In this document: positions 31,538 through 40,763 of the stretch, piece after piece
How the letters are laid out: the number at the start of each line of letters is the position of its first letter
Numbering within the stretch: the stretch's first letter is position 1
Assembly: GCF_001310225.1 (NCBI RefSeq)
Contig: NZ_CP012898.1
Span: forward strand, 3,714,001-3,778,000
DNA length: 64,000 nucleotides
DNA from: Pseudalgibacter alginicilyticus
GTDB lineage: Bacteria; Bacteroidota; Bacteroidia; Flavobacteriales; Flavobacteriaceae
Reading direction: 5' to 3'
Made by a program: the position numbers and the translations under genes
The notes under the pieces: model-generated
Seen by the model: the letters and a program-made list of their open reading frames with translations, nothing else
Told to the model about the DNA's origin: nothing
Database searches by the model: none

Positions 31538-32659
31538 ATGGATAGAAGAAAATTTATAGAGCTTTCAGCCCTAGCAACTACAGGGGCATTTTTAATGACT
31601 AATTGTATTAGTCTAAAAGGAAATAATATTCCTCTTTACTTAAGTGATGTAAAAGATGATTATCAAAAAGACCCTCGAAAAGCATCAATAGATTGGTTCA
31701 GAGATGCTCGTTACGGTATGTTTATTCATTATGGGTTGTATTCTATTTTAGGAAGGCACGAATGGGTTATGTATAATGAACAGATTCATGTAGCAGAATA
31801 TGCTAAACTTAAAGATGAATTTACAGCCGAAAAATTTGATGCCGATTTCATAACCGATTTAGCTTTGGAAGCGGGTATGAAATATATCAATTTAACAACA
31901 CGCCATCATGATAGTTTCTGTTTGTGGGATACCCAATTTAGCGATTTTAAAAGCACCAATTCACCCGCGAAAAGAGATTTAGTAGCTGAACTTTCAGAAC
32001 AATGCAATAAAAAGGGATTAGCATTTTTTCTTTATTATTCACATGGTAGAGATTGGCAACATCCGCATGCACCAAATAATGATCAGTGGGGTGGTGCTGC
32101 ACGTCCAAAATACAAAACACAAGAGCCTTATTATAAATATGGAGATGAACATAATTTAGATATTTACTTGGAGTTTATGAGCAATCAAGTAAACGAACTT
32201 TTAACTAATTATGCTCCTATTGCAGGTATTTGGCTAGACGGATTTTCAACGCCAGCATCAGGAGATAGGAGTAAGTTTAAAATTCAAGAATTATACGATT
32301 TAGTGCATTCGAAACAGCCTCAAGCCTTAGTTTCATATAAACAAGGGATGCTAGGAACCGAAGATTTTTTAGCTCCTGAACGTAAGTATAGTAAAGATGA
32401 AGTAATTGAAAAACCCTTGGAAATCTGTGATCATTTACAACGTAAAGGTTGGGGGTATACAAAATCAGAAGATGGCAATCATAAAAACAAGGAAGAGGTT
32501 ATTGCAATGCTGCAAAAGGCAAACAGTTATCCTGCTAACTTATTGTTAAATACAGGGCCATTACCGTCGGGGGAAATGCACCCCGAAGACGTGAAAGTTT
32601 TACGAGAAGTAGGTGCAGAAATTAGAAATAAAGGTTGGGATGGCATCCTTAAATCATAA
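31538..32659 (+). CDS. GH29 alpha-L-fucosidase/alpha-L-galactosidase-like enzyme
   Basis: The 373-residue protein starts with a twin-arginine-like or lipoprotein leader (MDRRKFIELSALATTGAFLMTNC). The GH29 catalytic domain shows WFRDARYGMFIHYGLYS, TTRHHDSFCLWD and the likely nucleophile D234 in GIWLDGF. It is short for the family because the C-terminal beta-sandwich is absent, yet the end (NTGPLPSGEMHPEDVKVLREVG) is a normal GH29 catalytic-domain end. In porphyran loci, GH29 members can act as exo-alpha-L-galactosidases, which would fit the neighbouring sulfatase and GH2 enzymes; alpha-L-fucosidase is the alternative. Confidence 0.85.
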   Translation: MDRRKFIELSALATTGAFLMTNCISLKGNNIPLYLSDVKDDYQKDPRKASIDWFRDARYGMFIHYGLYSILGRHEWVMYNEQIHVAEYAKLKDEFTAEKFDADFITDLALEAGMKYINLTTRHHDSFCLWDTQFSDFKSTNSPAKRDLVAELSEQCNKKGLAFFLYYSHGRDWQHPHAPNNDQWGGAARPKYKTQEPYYKYGDEHNLDIYLEFMSNQVNELLTNYAPIAGIWLDGFSTPASGDRSKFKIQELYDLVHSKQPQALVSYKQGMLGTEDFLAPERKYSKDEVIEKPLEICDHLQRKGWGYTKSEDGNHKNKEEVIAMLQKANSYPANLLLNTGPLPSGEMHPEDVKVLREVGAEIRNKGWDGILKS

Positions 32660-33087
32660 TTTATAAGTTTTGATGAATTTATGAATCGGGGAAGTTGTTA
32701 TATTGGAACTTAATCAAGAAATTGATAAAGGCTCTCTTCCCTATGTTTTTATCAATAAGTAAAACTTAAGTCTCAAAACATAATAGCTCAGTTGATAAAT
32801 ATACTTAGTGTTTAGTTTAAAAAGAAAAAAAATCATTAAGGGCATTGTTTGACGTATAATGTGTGGGTTTTGCATATACAAATGCTATGTTTATTGATTT
32901 ATAAATACGATTTATAAGTACAACTTTTTAGTACAACCAAGATAATCTTTAGGTTATTTGATAAACTCAAATCAAGTTAAGAGAGCATATGAGGGCTGTT
33001 TTACAGTGCTTTATATTTCATTTAGAACAGTCTGTGCTGTGTTTTTCATAACTGTAAATTTATTCTAGTTCTTTCTTAATGTGTTTT

Positions 33088-33112
33088 ATGCTCAATTTTT
33101 GAGCATGTTTTC
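33088..33112 (+). terminator. Possible terminator hairpin
   Basis: The arms ATGCTCAA and TTGAGCAT form a perfect 8-bp stem with loop TTT, followed by a short T-rich run. It lies far (about 430 bases) from the GH29 stop, so its role is uncertain. Confidence 0.35.
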
Positions 33113-33176
33113 AATGCTCTGTTTTTAAAATGAATTTTATAAGGGAGGAAAGGTCATCTCTTGTTTTTAAACTGTT

Positions 33177-33205
33177 TAAAAAAACATCGTTAAGAAAACC
33201 TTTTT
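33177..33205 (+). repeat. 29-bp direct repeat, left copy
   Basis: The sequence contains seven A, then CATCGTTAAGAAAA, then a C/T-variable base and CTTTTT. It matches 42244-42272 at 28 of 29 positions in the same orientation. It lies just outside the 3' end of the sigma factor gene, so the two copies bracket the sigma/FecR/SusCD/MBL module. Confidence 0.7.
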
Positions 33206-33208
33206 TAA

Positions 33209-33841
33209 TTAAGAAATTAGACCTATTAAAATTATGATTTTAATAATAGTTTTTTGGGATTTTAAATCTGTTGTGTCATTTAACAAATCTTGAATTTTAT
33301 TTCTTACCAATGTTATTACTTTTTTGTGATGAGTTCTTACTACTTTTTCGCTAACTCCTAATTTTTGTGAGACTGCTTTAACAGATGAATTATTTTCCCA
33401 TACTTCTTTAAATATTTGTTGTGTTAATTCAGGGAAAACTTTTAGAAGATTATCTATAACTTCAAGTATTTCATCTACTTGTATATTTTCAATTATATGG
33501 GAATAACTTTCAGATTTACTTAAAGTTTCTAAAATATATTCATTTCCAAATGATTTTGCAGCAGACGAGCGCAAATAATCAAACATCCTATATGTAAAAT
33601 AGTGGATAAGATATTTTCTAGCATTATCTTCCTTATCGGTTTTTATAGCATAGGGTTTAGACCAAAATATAACCCAAAAATTCTGTGCGATATCTGAAGC
33701 AATATCCTTATTACCTGTGTGTTTCATTCCCCAATGTAGAAGGAGATTGGCATATCTGTTATAAAAAATTTTAAATGCTTTCTCATCCTTTTTATCATAG
33801 ATAGCTACTAATAAATCTTTATCGGAATGAAACATGGGCAA
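33209..33841 (-). CDS. ECF RNA polymerase sigma factor (FecI-like)
   Basis: The 210-residue protein has sigma region 2 (about 8-80, AFKIFYNRYANLLLHWGMKHTGNKDIASDIAQNFWV) split from region 4 (about 135-185, SSVKAVSQKLGVSEKVVRTHHKKV). It is the expected partner of FecR for directing transcription of the SusC/SusD pair after TonB-dependent signalling. The gene is divergent from FecR, whereas FecI and FecR genes are usually co-directional. The C-terminus ends in a hydrophobic stretch (IIKIIILIGLIS) beyond region 4, also seen in some Bacteroidota ECF factors. Confidence 0.9.
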   Translation of the reverse strand: MPMFHSDKDLLVAIYDKKDEKAFKIFYNRYANLLLHWGMKHTGNKDIASDIAQNFWVIFWSKPYAIKTDKEDNARKYLIHYFTYRMFDYLRSSAAKSFGNEYILETLSKSESYSHIIENIQVDEILEVIDNLLKVFPELTQQIFKEVWENNSSVKAVSQKLGVSEKVVRTHHKKVITLVRNKIQDLLNDTTDLKSQKTIIKIIILIGLIS

Positions 33842-34083
33842 AACAGTAATTTCAGTGCAAGATTATCAAAAATAGTTTTAGATAGGCATGAAAATAGGTT
33901 AACAAAATATTATTAAAATAATATTTAAAACTTACGACAATGGCAAGCTTATTATTTTGTTTTGTTTTAAGGTATTGATAATCAGCGTGTAGATAAAGGT
34001 AACATTTTGTTAACGTAAAAAGAGGGAAAAAAAAGGGCAGTGTAAACGATATATAAATAGAGTTTAATAATGGCTTGTTTAAT

Positions 34084-35274
34084 ATGGAGAATAACAATAA
34101 AGAGAAGTGGATACAAATATTAATAGTCACTGAACTATTTCAACGTTATTATGATAAAAGAGGTTCAGGAAAAGAAAATAAGATATTGGAAAATTGGGAT
34201 CCCGAAAGGTTAAATAAACCGGATTTAAGATTTCTTAAGCCCAATGCAGAAACCAAATACTTATGGAAAAAGATTAGTGCTGAGCTTGATCTAAAAACCG
34301 ATAACTATACGAAGCAAAAGTCAGTCTACCGTTTTGTAGCGGTGGCATCCATTGCAATGTTTATAGCCTATGGATATTACGTCAATCAAGACCAATTAGA
34401 TATTGAATATGAAACATCTTCGTTTGTTAGTGCTCCTAAAACCATAATTACAGGAACTGACAAAGCTATTTTGACTTTAGATGATGGTTCTGAAATAGCT
34501 TTGGGAAAAGGTACAGACTACCAAACAAAAGAAGCACATAGTGATGGTACGCAACTTGTATATAAATCAGAGTTGTCAACAGGAGATATAGTGTATAACG
34601 ATACACTTAAGAAAGCCAAAATTTCTTATAACTATTTAACTATCCCACGTGGGGGACAGTTTTTAGTACAGCTGCCTGATGGTACCAAAGTCTGGTTGAA
34701 TTCTGACTCCCAATTAAAGTATCCAGTTCATTTTATAGAAGGAAAAACAAGACATGTAGAGTTGGCATACGGTGAAGCTTATTTTGAAGTATCGCCCAGT
34801 GGTAAACACAAAGGAGCAAAATTTAAGGTAATTAACCATGCGCAGGAAGTAGAAGTGTTAGGGACTGAGTTTAATATTAAAGCATATAGAGATGAAACTA
34901 ATGTCTATACTACTTTGGTAGAAGGGAAAGTGGCAGTTAATGCTTTGAACAAAAGCAAAACATTAATACCAGGTGAGCAGTTAAATTTAAATCTGTTTGA
35001 TAATTCTATGGAGTCTGCTTCAGTAGATGTTTATAGAGTGATTTCCTGGAAAGATGGTGTGTTTAGTTTTAAGGATAAACCTCTTAGGGATATAATGACG
35101 GTGATATCCCGTTGGTATGATATCGATGTAATTTTTGATGATAATGCTCTCGAAAAAATCACATTTAAAGGAAGTTTAGACAAAAAATTAAGTATCGAAG
35201 AAATACTATCTATTATAACCGGTACAACAAATATGCATTATGAAATTAAAAATAAAACAATAATACTTAAATAA
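34084..35274 (+). CDS. FecR-family anti-sigma factor
   Basis: About 396 residues from the preferred ATG at 34084; a TTG at 34075 would add three codons. A cytoplasmic N-terminal part binds sigma. A membrane helix follows (about residues 80-100, VAVASIAMFIAYGYYV). The periplasmic FecR domain shows TIPRGGQFLVQLPDGTKVWLNSDSQLKYP and VLGTEFNIKAYRDE. A DUF4974-type C-terminal domain (LRDIMTVISRWYDIDVIFDD) ends the protein. It relays the signal from the STN-containing SusC downstream to the divergent ECF sigma factor. Confidence 0.92.
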   Translation: MENNNKEKWIQILIVTELFQRYYDKRGSGKENKILENWDPERLNKPDLRFLKPNAETKYLWKKISAELDLKTDNYTKQKSVYRFVAVASIAMFIAYGYYVNQDQLDIEYETSSFVSAPKTIITGTDKAILTLDDGSEIALGKGTDYQTKEAHSDGTQLVYKSELSTGDIVYNDTLKKAKISYNYLTIPRGGQFLVQLPDGTKVWLNSDSQLKYPVHFIEGKTRHVELAYGEAYFEVSPSGKHKGAKFKVINHAQEVEVLGTEFNIKAYRDETNVYTTLVEGKVAVNALNKSKTLIPGEQLNLNLFDNSMESASVDVYRVISWKDGVFSFKDKPLRDIMTVISRWYDIDVIFDDNALEKITFKGSLDKKLSIEEILSIITGTTNMHYEIKNKTIILK

Positions 35275-35423
35275 ATTACAATAGAATTATGGGATAAAAA
35301 AAAGCTAAAACTGAACTTTTCAGTATAAAAAAGAAAAGGGAAAGAGGGTTCAATCTCTGACAAACAAACCTTCACTTCCCCTAGAAGTATTAATTAAATA
35401 ATTAACTAACACATTGCAAATTT

Positions 35424-38400
35424 ATGGAATTTAAATTAACAACCCCCTGCTTCATTAAAAGAAAGCAGGATTTAAAATTTATTATGCGGGCATTTATATT
35501 ATTGTTCTGTACATCAGTTTTTAGTTTTTCTTCGGGTGATTTACTCTCCCAGAATTCTAAAATAGTTATTGACACTGATACAATACTAACTATTGATGAA
35601 GTCTTTGATATAATTTATAAGCAAACGGATTATTCTTTTGCTTATAAATCTGAAATATTTAAAGACGTTCCTAGTATAGAATTAAAAAAAGGAAGTATTA
35701 AAACAAATGATCTTTTAAATCAAATATTATCGAAAGGTAATTTTAATGTTGTTTTTGGTACAAACAATACTATTCTCATTAAAGAGAAAGAAATAGACAT
35801 TAAAATTGAACAAGGTTTTCAGGTCTCTGGTATTGTCACTGATTTTAATGGTCAATCATTAGCAGGAGCTAATGTTCTTGAAAAGGGTACTATTAATGGT
35901 GTACAAACAGATTTTAATGGAAAGTTTTCATTAAATGTAACAGATCAAGAAGCAGTACTTGAAATTTCCTATTTAGGTTTTGTGACCATAGAGGTTTTGG
36001 TTGATGGGCAAGATAATTTTTCAATAGTTTTACAGGAAGATTCTGAAAAGTTAGATGAAATAGTAGTTGTTGGTTATGGAATACAAAGAAAAAAGGATTT
36101 AACAGGTTCTATTTCAACTGTGGATGGTGAGGTTTTATCTAAAAGAAATGTTACACAACTTTCACAAGCATTACAAGGAACCATGCCAGGAATGATGGTT
36201 ACTCGGTCAAGCGATGAACCTGGAGAATCTGCTAGTGTTAGAGTAAGAGGGATTACAACTATTGGAGACAACAGTCCCTTGTTTATTGTTGATGGAGTGC
36301 CAATAGACAATATCAATTATGTTAATCCAAGTAACATTGAAAGTATCACTGTCTTGAAAGATGCTGCATCAGCTTCAATATATGGAGCTAGAGCAGCTGC
36401 AGGCGTTATATTAATTACCACAAAGAGAGCTAAAGAGGGACAAATTAATTTAGAATACACTTCTAATATAGGTTTTGACAAGCCCACCGCATTTATTGAG
36501 AAAGTAGGTCCTCAGCGTTATTTAGAAATGATTAATGAGTGGGTATGGAATGATGCTGGTAATACACCAGGTCAAGAATATGCTTTATATGCTCAGGAAG
36601 AAGTTGACAATTGGATTTCAAACAATCAAAGCAACCCTAATCAATATCCAATTACAGACTGGCAGTCTTTATTGCTTAAGAGGCAGGCTAATAGACAGTC
36701 ACATGAATTGGTAATAAGTGCAGGGGGTGAAAAGGTAAATACTCGTGCTAGTGTTAAATATGAGGATATAGGGGCTTTATATAATCATAGGTCATTTACG
36801 CGTATTCTTACCCGAGTTAATAATTCAATAGAAATAACAGATAACCTATCTGCAGAAGTTGATTTCTCTCATAATTACACACATAATACTGAACCAATGG
36901 TCAATCCAGTATGGAATGCCCTTTCTTACGCTCCAATCTATGCTGCTCAGTGGGATGACGGAAGGATTGCTGGAGGAAAAAATGGAGATAATGCATATGC
37001 CATGCTTAATTATGGTGGAAACGATGATTATTGGGTTAATAATATTAATGGTCGCTTAGGTTTGACGTTTAAGCCAACAAAAAATTTATCTTTTACGGCA
37101 AGAGTAGCACCAAATCTTAAATCAACAAAATATAAAACGTTTCGTAAGCAAATAGAGTATTATTCTGAGAATGATCCTACACAATTTGGAGGGTTTATAT
37201 CAGGATTTAATGCAACCAATCTTTCTGAAAGAAGAGTCGATAGTTATAATTTAACGAAGCAGTTTCTCGTTAATTATGAGAAATCTTTCAATGTACATAA
37301 TGTTAATACAATGATTGGATATGAAGATTTTTATGCATTTAACGAAAGCGTAGGGGCTATTGGGAGAAATTTTGAATTAAACAGTTACCCTTATCTTGAT
37401 TTAGCACCTGTTGATTTCATAACGGCCTCTGGTTATGCTAATGAAAATTCCTATCGTTCATTTTTTGGTAGAGCAACATATGATTATAAAAGTAAATATT
37501 TCATACAAGGAAATCTTCGCTTAGATGGATCATCCAGATTTCATCAGGATTATAGATGGGGATATTTTCCTTCGGTTTCTGCTGGATGGGCTATTTCGGA
37601 AGAATCTTTTATGCAAAATTTGACCTCCATTTCTTTCTTGAAAATAAGAGGATCCTGGGGAAATATGGGTAATGAAAGGATAGGGAACTATCCATACCAG
37701 TCTAATATTAACTTTTCAAATGGACTGTTTTATCAGGGTAATGACGTTGTTTCTGCAACTACTGCAGCTCAGGTAGATTATGCCATCCAAGATATTTCCT
37801 GGGAGACCACTGAAACTTTTGATGTTGGTCTAGATTTGCAACTTTTTAAGAATAAGTTCACTCTTAATGCAGATTATTATAAAAAAACAACCAAAGGGAT
37901 GCTGCTTGACTTAGAGATACCTGACTATATTGGATTCTCCAATCCTACTCAAAATGCAGGAGAGATGTATACTACTGGGTGGGATTTTAATGTATCATGG
38001 AAAGAAGTTGTAAATGATTTGAGTTATACCATCTCTTTGAATCTATCAGATTCAAAGACTAAAATGGGGGGGTTAAGTGGAATTGTTTTTGATGGATCAA
38101 CAATAATTCGTGAAGGTAGCGAATTTAATGAGTGGTACGGATATAAATCAGATGGGATATTTCAAACGCAAGAAGAAGTAGATAATTCGGCATTATTAAA
38201 CTCTTCTGTTCAACCTGGTGATATAAAGTATTTAGATGTAAGTGGTCCAGATGGAGAGCCGGATGGTGTTATTTCACCGGATTATGACAGAGTTTTATTA
38301 GGAGGTTCTTTACCTCGCTATTTATATGGGGGAACTATTGACCTTAATTATAAAGGATTCGATTTTTCATTAGCGGTACAAGGGGTTGGAATGCAAAATA

Positions 38401-38795
38401 GTTATTTAAATTCGAATTTAACAAAACCTTTTGTAGGACAATGGCATAATGTATCCAAAATTGTTGATGGCAATTATTGGAGTCATTATAATACCCCTGA
38501 AGAAAATTTAAAAGCTACTTACCCTCGGCTATCATACACTAGTGAATCTGCTAATTATTCCACTTCCGATTTTTGGTTGATTAATGGAGCCTATTTTAGA
38601 TTAAAAAACATCGTTTTAGGATATACATTTCCGGAGTCCACTTTTAGCCAGGTAAAGCTGAAAAGTATTCGTGTTTATGGTTCTGTAAATGATTTATTTA
38701 CAATTAGTCATTTTCCTGATGGATGGGATCCAGAATCAGCTTATGATAGTTTGATTAATACAACTATTAATTTAGGTATATCGGTTAAATTTTAA
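35424..38795 (+). CDS. SusC-family TonB-dependent transducer with STN domain
   Basis: The 1123-residue outer-membrane receptor has a long leader, then an STN (secretin/TonB N-terminal) domain at about 48-115, used to contact FecR. A regulatory-like domain follows (about 130-215), then a plug (LFIVDGVPIDNINYVN, ITVLKDAASASIYGA) and a barrel ending in SVKF. The STN domain separates it from the two SusC proteins of the first PUL, which lack it and rely on the HTCS. It is followed after 11 bases by its SusD. Confidence 0.94.
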   Translation: MEFKLTTPCFIKRKQDLKFIMRAFILLFCTSVFSFSSGDLLSQNSKIVIDTDTILTIDEVFDIIYKQTDYSFAYKSEIFKDVPSIELKKGSIKTNDLLNQILSKGNFNVVFGTNNTILIKEKEIDIKIEQGFQVSGIVTDFNGQSLAGANVLEKGTINGVQTDFNGKFSLNVTDQEAVLEISYLGFVTIEVLVDGQDNFSIVLQEDSEKLDEIVVVGYGIQRKKDLTGSISTVDGEVLSKRNVTQLSQALQGTMPGMMVTRSSDEPGESASVRVRGITTIGDNSPLFIVDGVPIDNINYVNPSNIESITVLKDAASASIYGARAAAGVILITTKRAKEGQINLEYTSNIGFDKPTAFIEKVGPQRYLEMINEWVWNDAGNTPGQEYALYAQEEVDNWISNNQSNPNQYPITDWQSLLLKRQANRQSHELVISAGGEKVNTRASVKYEDIGALYNHRSFTRILTRVNNSIEITDNLSAEVDFSHNYTHNTEPMVNPVWNALSYAPIYAAQWDDGRIAGGKNGDNAYAMLNYGGNDDYWVNNINGRLGLTFKPTKNLSFTARVAPNLKSTKYKTFRKQIEYYSENDPTQFGGFISGFNATNLSERRVDSYNLTKQFLVNYEKSFNVHNVNTMIGYEDFYAFNESVGAIGRNFELNSYPYLDLAPVDFITASGYANENSYRSFFGRATYDYKSKYFIQGNLRLDGSSRFHQDYRWGYFPSVSAGWAISEESFMQNLTSISFLKIRGSWGNMGNERIGNYPYQSNINFSNGLFYQGNDVVSATTAAQVDYAIQDISWETTETFDVGLDLQLFKNKFTLNADYYKKTTKGMLLDLEIPDYIGFSNPTQNAGEMYTTGWDFNVSWKEVVNDLSYTISLNLSDSKTKMGGLSGIVFDGSTIIREGSEFNEWYGYKSDGIFQTQEEVDNSALLNSSVQPGDIKYLDVSGPDGEPDGVISPDYDRVLLGGSLPRYLYGGTIDLNYKGFDFSLAVQGVGMQNSYLNSNLTKPFVGQWHNVSKIVDGNYWSHYNTPEENLKATYPRLSYTSESANYSTSDFWLINGAYFRLKNIVLGYTFPESTFSQVKLKSIRVYGSVNDLFTISHFPDGWDPESAYDSLINTTINLGISVKF

Positions 38796-38806
38796 AATTT
38801 TATTTT

Positions 38807-40498
38807 ATGAAAAAGTTTATATTTTTATTTGGAATTATCTTTATAGTTTCTTGTTCAGAATTAGATTTGAACCCATTATCAGCAGGTTCGAGTGAAAATT
38901 GGTACTCTAATCAGACGGAGTTTAATTTGGCTCTCAATGATTTATATAGAGAATACCTTTGGGCTACAGAAGTTAGCTATAGAACTGAAAGATATTCTGA
39001 TAATTGGAATCAACGGCTCACACAATATGCGTTTCCGGGAGGTACCATTGCGAGTGATTGGAGTGACGCTGAAAGTAATTGGGTGAATTTTTACAAAGGT
39101 ATTTCCAGAGCTAATAGTATTATCAATAACCTACATGAAATAGAGAATAATGTATTAGCTGAAGAATTTAGAAATCGTTATGAAGCTGAAGCTCGATTTA
39201 TGAGAGCCACTTTTTATGGAACATTAGTATTTCTTTATGGAGATGTTCCATATTTCACGAAATATCTTGATATCGAAGAGGCGTTTAATATTGGTAGGAC
39301 TAACAAGGAGACTATACTTCCTTTTATTTATGAAGATTTTGATTTTGCAGCTGAGTATTTACCAGAAGTGTATGGAAGTGGTGAGTTAAAAAGGGCTACC
39401 AAAGGTGCGGCGTATGCTATGAAGGCTAGAATTGCTCTTTATGTTTCCGATTGGGAAGTCGTTAAAAGTGCTGCTGAAGATTGTATTAATTTAGGTGTTT
39501 ATAGTTTGCATCCTGATTTTGGGGAATATTTTCTTTCAAGCACAAAAAATTCCGATGAAACAATTTTTGCAATACCAAGATCTCAACAGCTTAACTCATC
39601 GTGGAGTCCTAGAAGTTGGCTTCCTCGAAATGTAGGGGGGACTTCAACAGCCCAGCCCTCATGGGAGTTGTTTTATTCATTCTTAGCTACAGATGGATTA
39701 CCAGTTGATGAATCTCCATTATTTGATCCAAAAGAACCGTTTAAGAACAGGGATCCTAGACTAGCTGAGACAATTGTTCCTTTTGGCAATGTGCATTTAG
39801 GTGTGGTTTATGATCCACATCCAAATTCAGAAATGGTATTAAACGTTAATACAGGGAGCATGATACAAAATAAAGATACTCGTAGTGTGGATATTTATGC
39901 TGCTTATAACGGATTAACTTTAAAAAAAGGTGTGGATGAAGATTGGCTAGATCAAATAGTAGATAACGATATAATTATTATGCGTTATGCCGATGTACTG
40001 TTAATGAAAGCTGAAGCTGATATAGAGTTAAATGAAATTGACGAATCAACACTAAATGCTATTAATCAGGTAAGAGCTAGGGCTTATGGAGTTGATGAAG
40101 CTGAAGTTTTAGAATATCCAAGTGTACAAATTATCTCTCAATCTGAACTTCGTACCATTTTAAGGACAGAAAGAAGAGTGGAACTCGCGTGGGAAAATCG
40201 CAGATTTGCCGATCTTATACGGTGGCGGTTAGCTGAAGTAGCGTTAACTAGACCTGTTTATGGTTTATTAGACCCTATTGAATTACGAGAACAAATTGTT
40301 GATAAAGGTTTATGGTTTTTACCTGAAATTCCTGAAATTGATGAGAATGGACTTGTTGATTTTTCATCTTTATTTGATCAAGGATTGATTAGAAAACATG
40401 TTGAACGAAATTTTGATCCTAAAAGGCAATATTTATGGCCTATTCCTTTTAAAGAAACTCAAATTAACCCTAATATATCTCAAAACCCATATTATTAA
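38807..40498 (+). CDS. SusD/RagB-family lipoprotein (FecR-controlled pair)
   Basis: The 563-residue lipoprotein (FIVSCSELDLNP) carries the SusD signatures RYEAEARFMRATFYGTLVFLYGD and LRTERRVELAWENRRFADLIRW. It is the surface lid of the STN-type SusC. The ligand of this pair is unknown, and no glycoside hydrolase lies beside it. Confidence 0.93.
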   Translation: MKKFIFLFGIIFIVSCSELDLNPLSAGSSENWYSNQTEFNLALNDLYREYLWATEVSYRTERYSDNWNQRLTQYAFPGGTIASDWSDAESNWVNFYKGISRANSIINNLHEIENNVLAEEFRNRYEAEARFMRATFYGTLVFLYGDVPYFTKYLDIEEAFNIGRTNKETILPFIYEDFDFAAEYLPEVYGSGELKRATKGAAYAMKARIALYVSDWEVVKSAAEDCINLGVYSLHPDFGEYFLSSTKNSDETIFAIPRSQQLNSSWSPRSWLPRNVGGTSTAQPSWELFYSFLATDGLPVDESPLFDPKEPFKNRDPRLAETIVPFGNVHLGVVYDPHPNSEMVLNVNTGSMIQNKDTRSVDIYAAYNGLTLKKGVDEDWLDQIVDNDIIIMRYADVLLMKAEADIELNEIDESTLNAINQVRARAYGVDEAEVLEYPSVQIISQSELRTILRTERRVELAWENRRFADLIRWRLAEVALTRPVYGLLDPIELREQIVDKGLWFLPEIPEIDENGLVDFSSLFDQGLIRKHVERNFDPKRQYLWPIPFKETQINPNISQNPYY

Positions 40499-40763
40499 TA
40501 ATATGTTTTAATTTAAAAAAAATACTCCGTTGTACATTTTAACAGACAAGTTCAATTTTCAAGATTTGATGTGTTTTGAATATAATTATATCTGAATAAT
40601 ATTTTTTATACTCAAAAAAAAATCATTTGTTAACTATGTTGTATTAACTTAAAAAAAACAAGTCATTATGGTTTTTTAGGGTGAAAAAAATGTGTAACGG
40701 GGTAATAATAGAATTTATATTTATTTAAAACCAAAAAAATTTCATTAGTAAAATAAATGAATT

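Larger units (their letters stand above)
32660..33208. other. 549-bp intergenic region between the PUL and the second uptake module
   Basis: No gene was found. It contains an 8-bp hairpin with a 3-base loop (33088-33106) followed by GTTTTC, a possible terminator. At 33177-33205 it carries one copy of a 29-bp sequence repeated at 42244-42272. Confidence 0.5.

Noticed and set aside
31538-32659. GH29 gene as a truncated pseudogene because of its 373-residue length.
   Set aside because: The catalytic domain runs to its normal end with the nucleophile present; only the accessory beta-sandwich is absent, as in some intact members.
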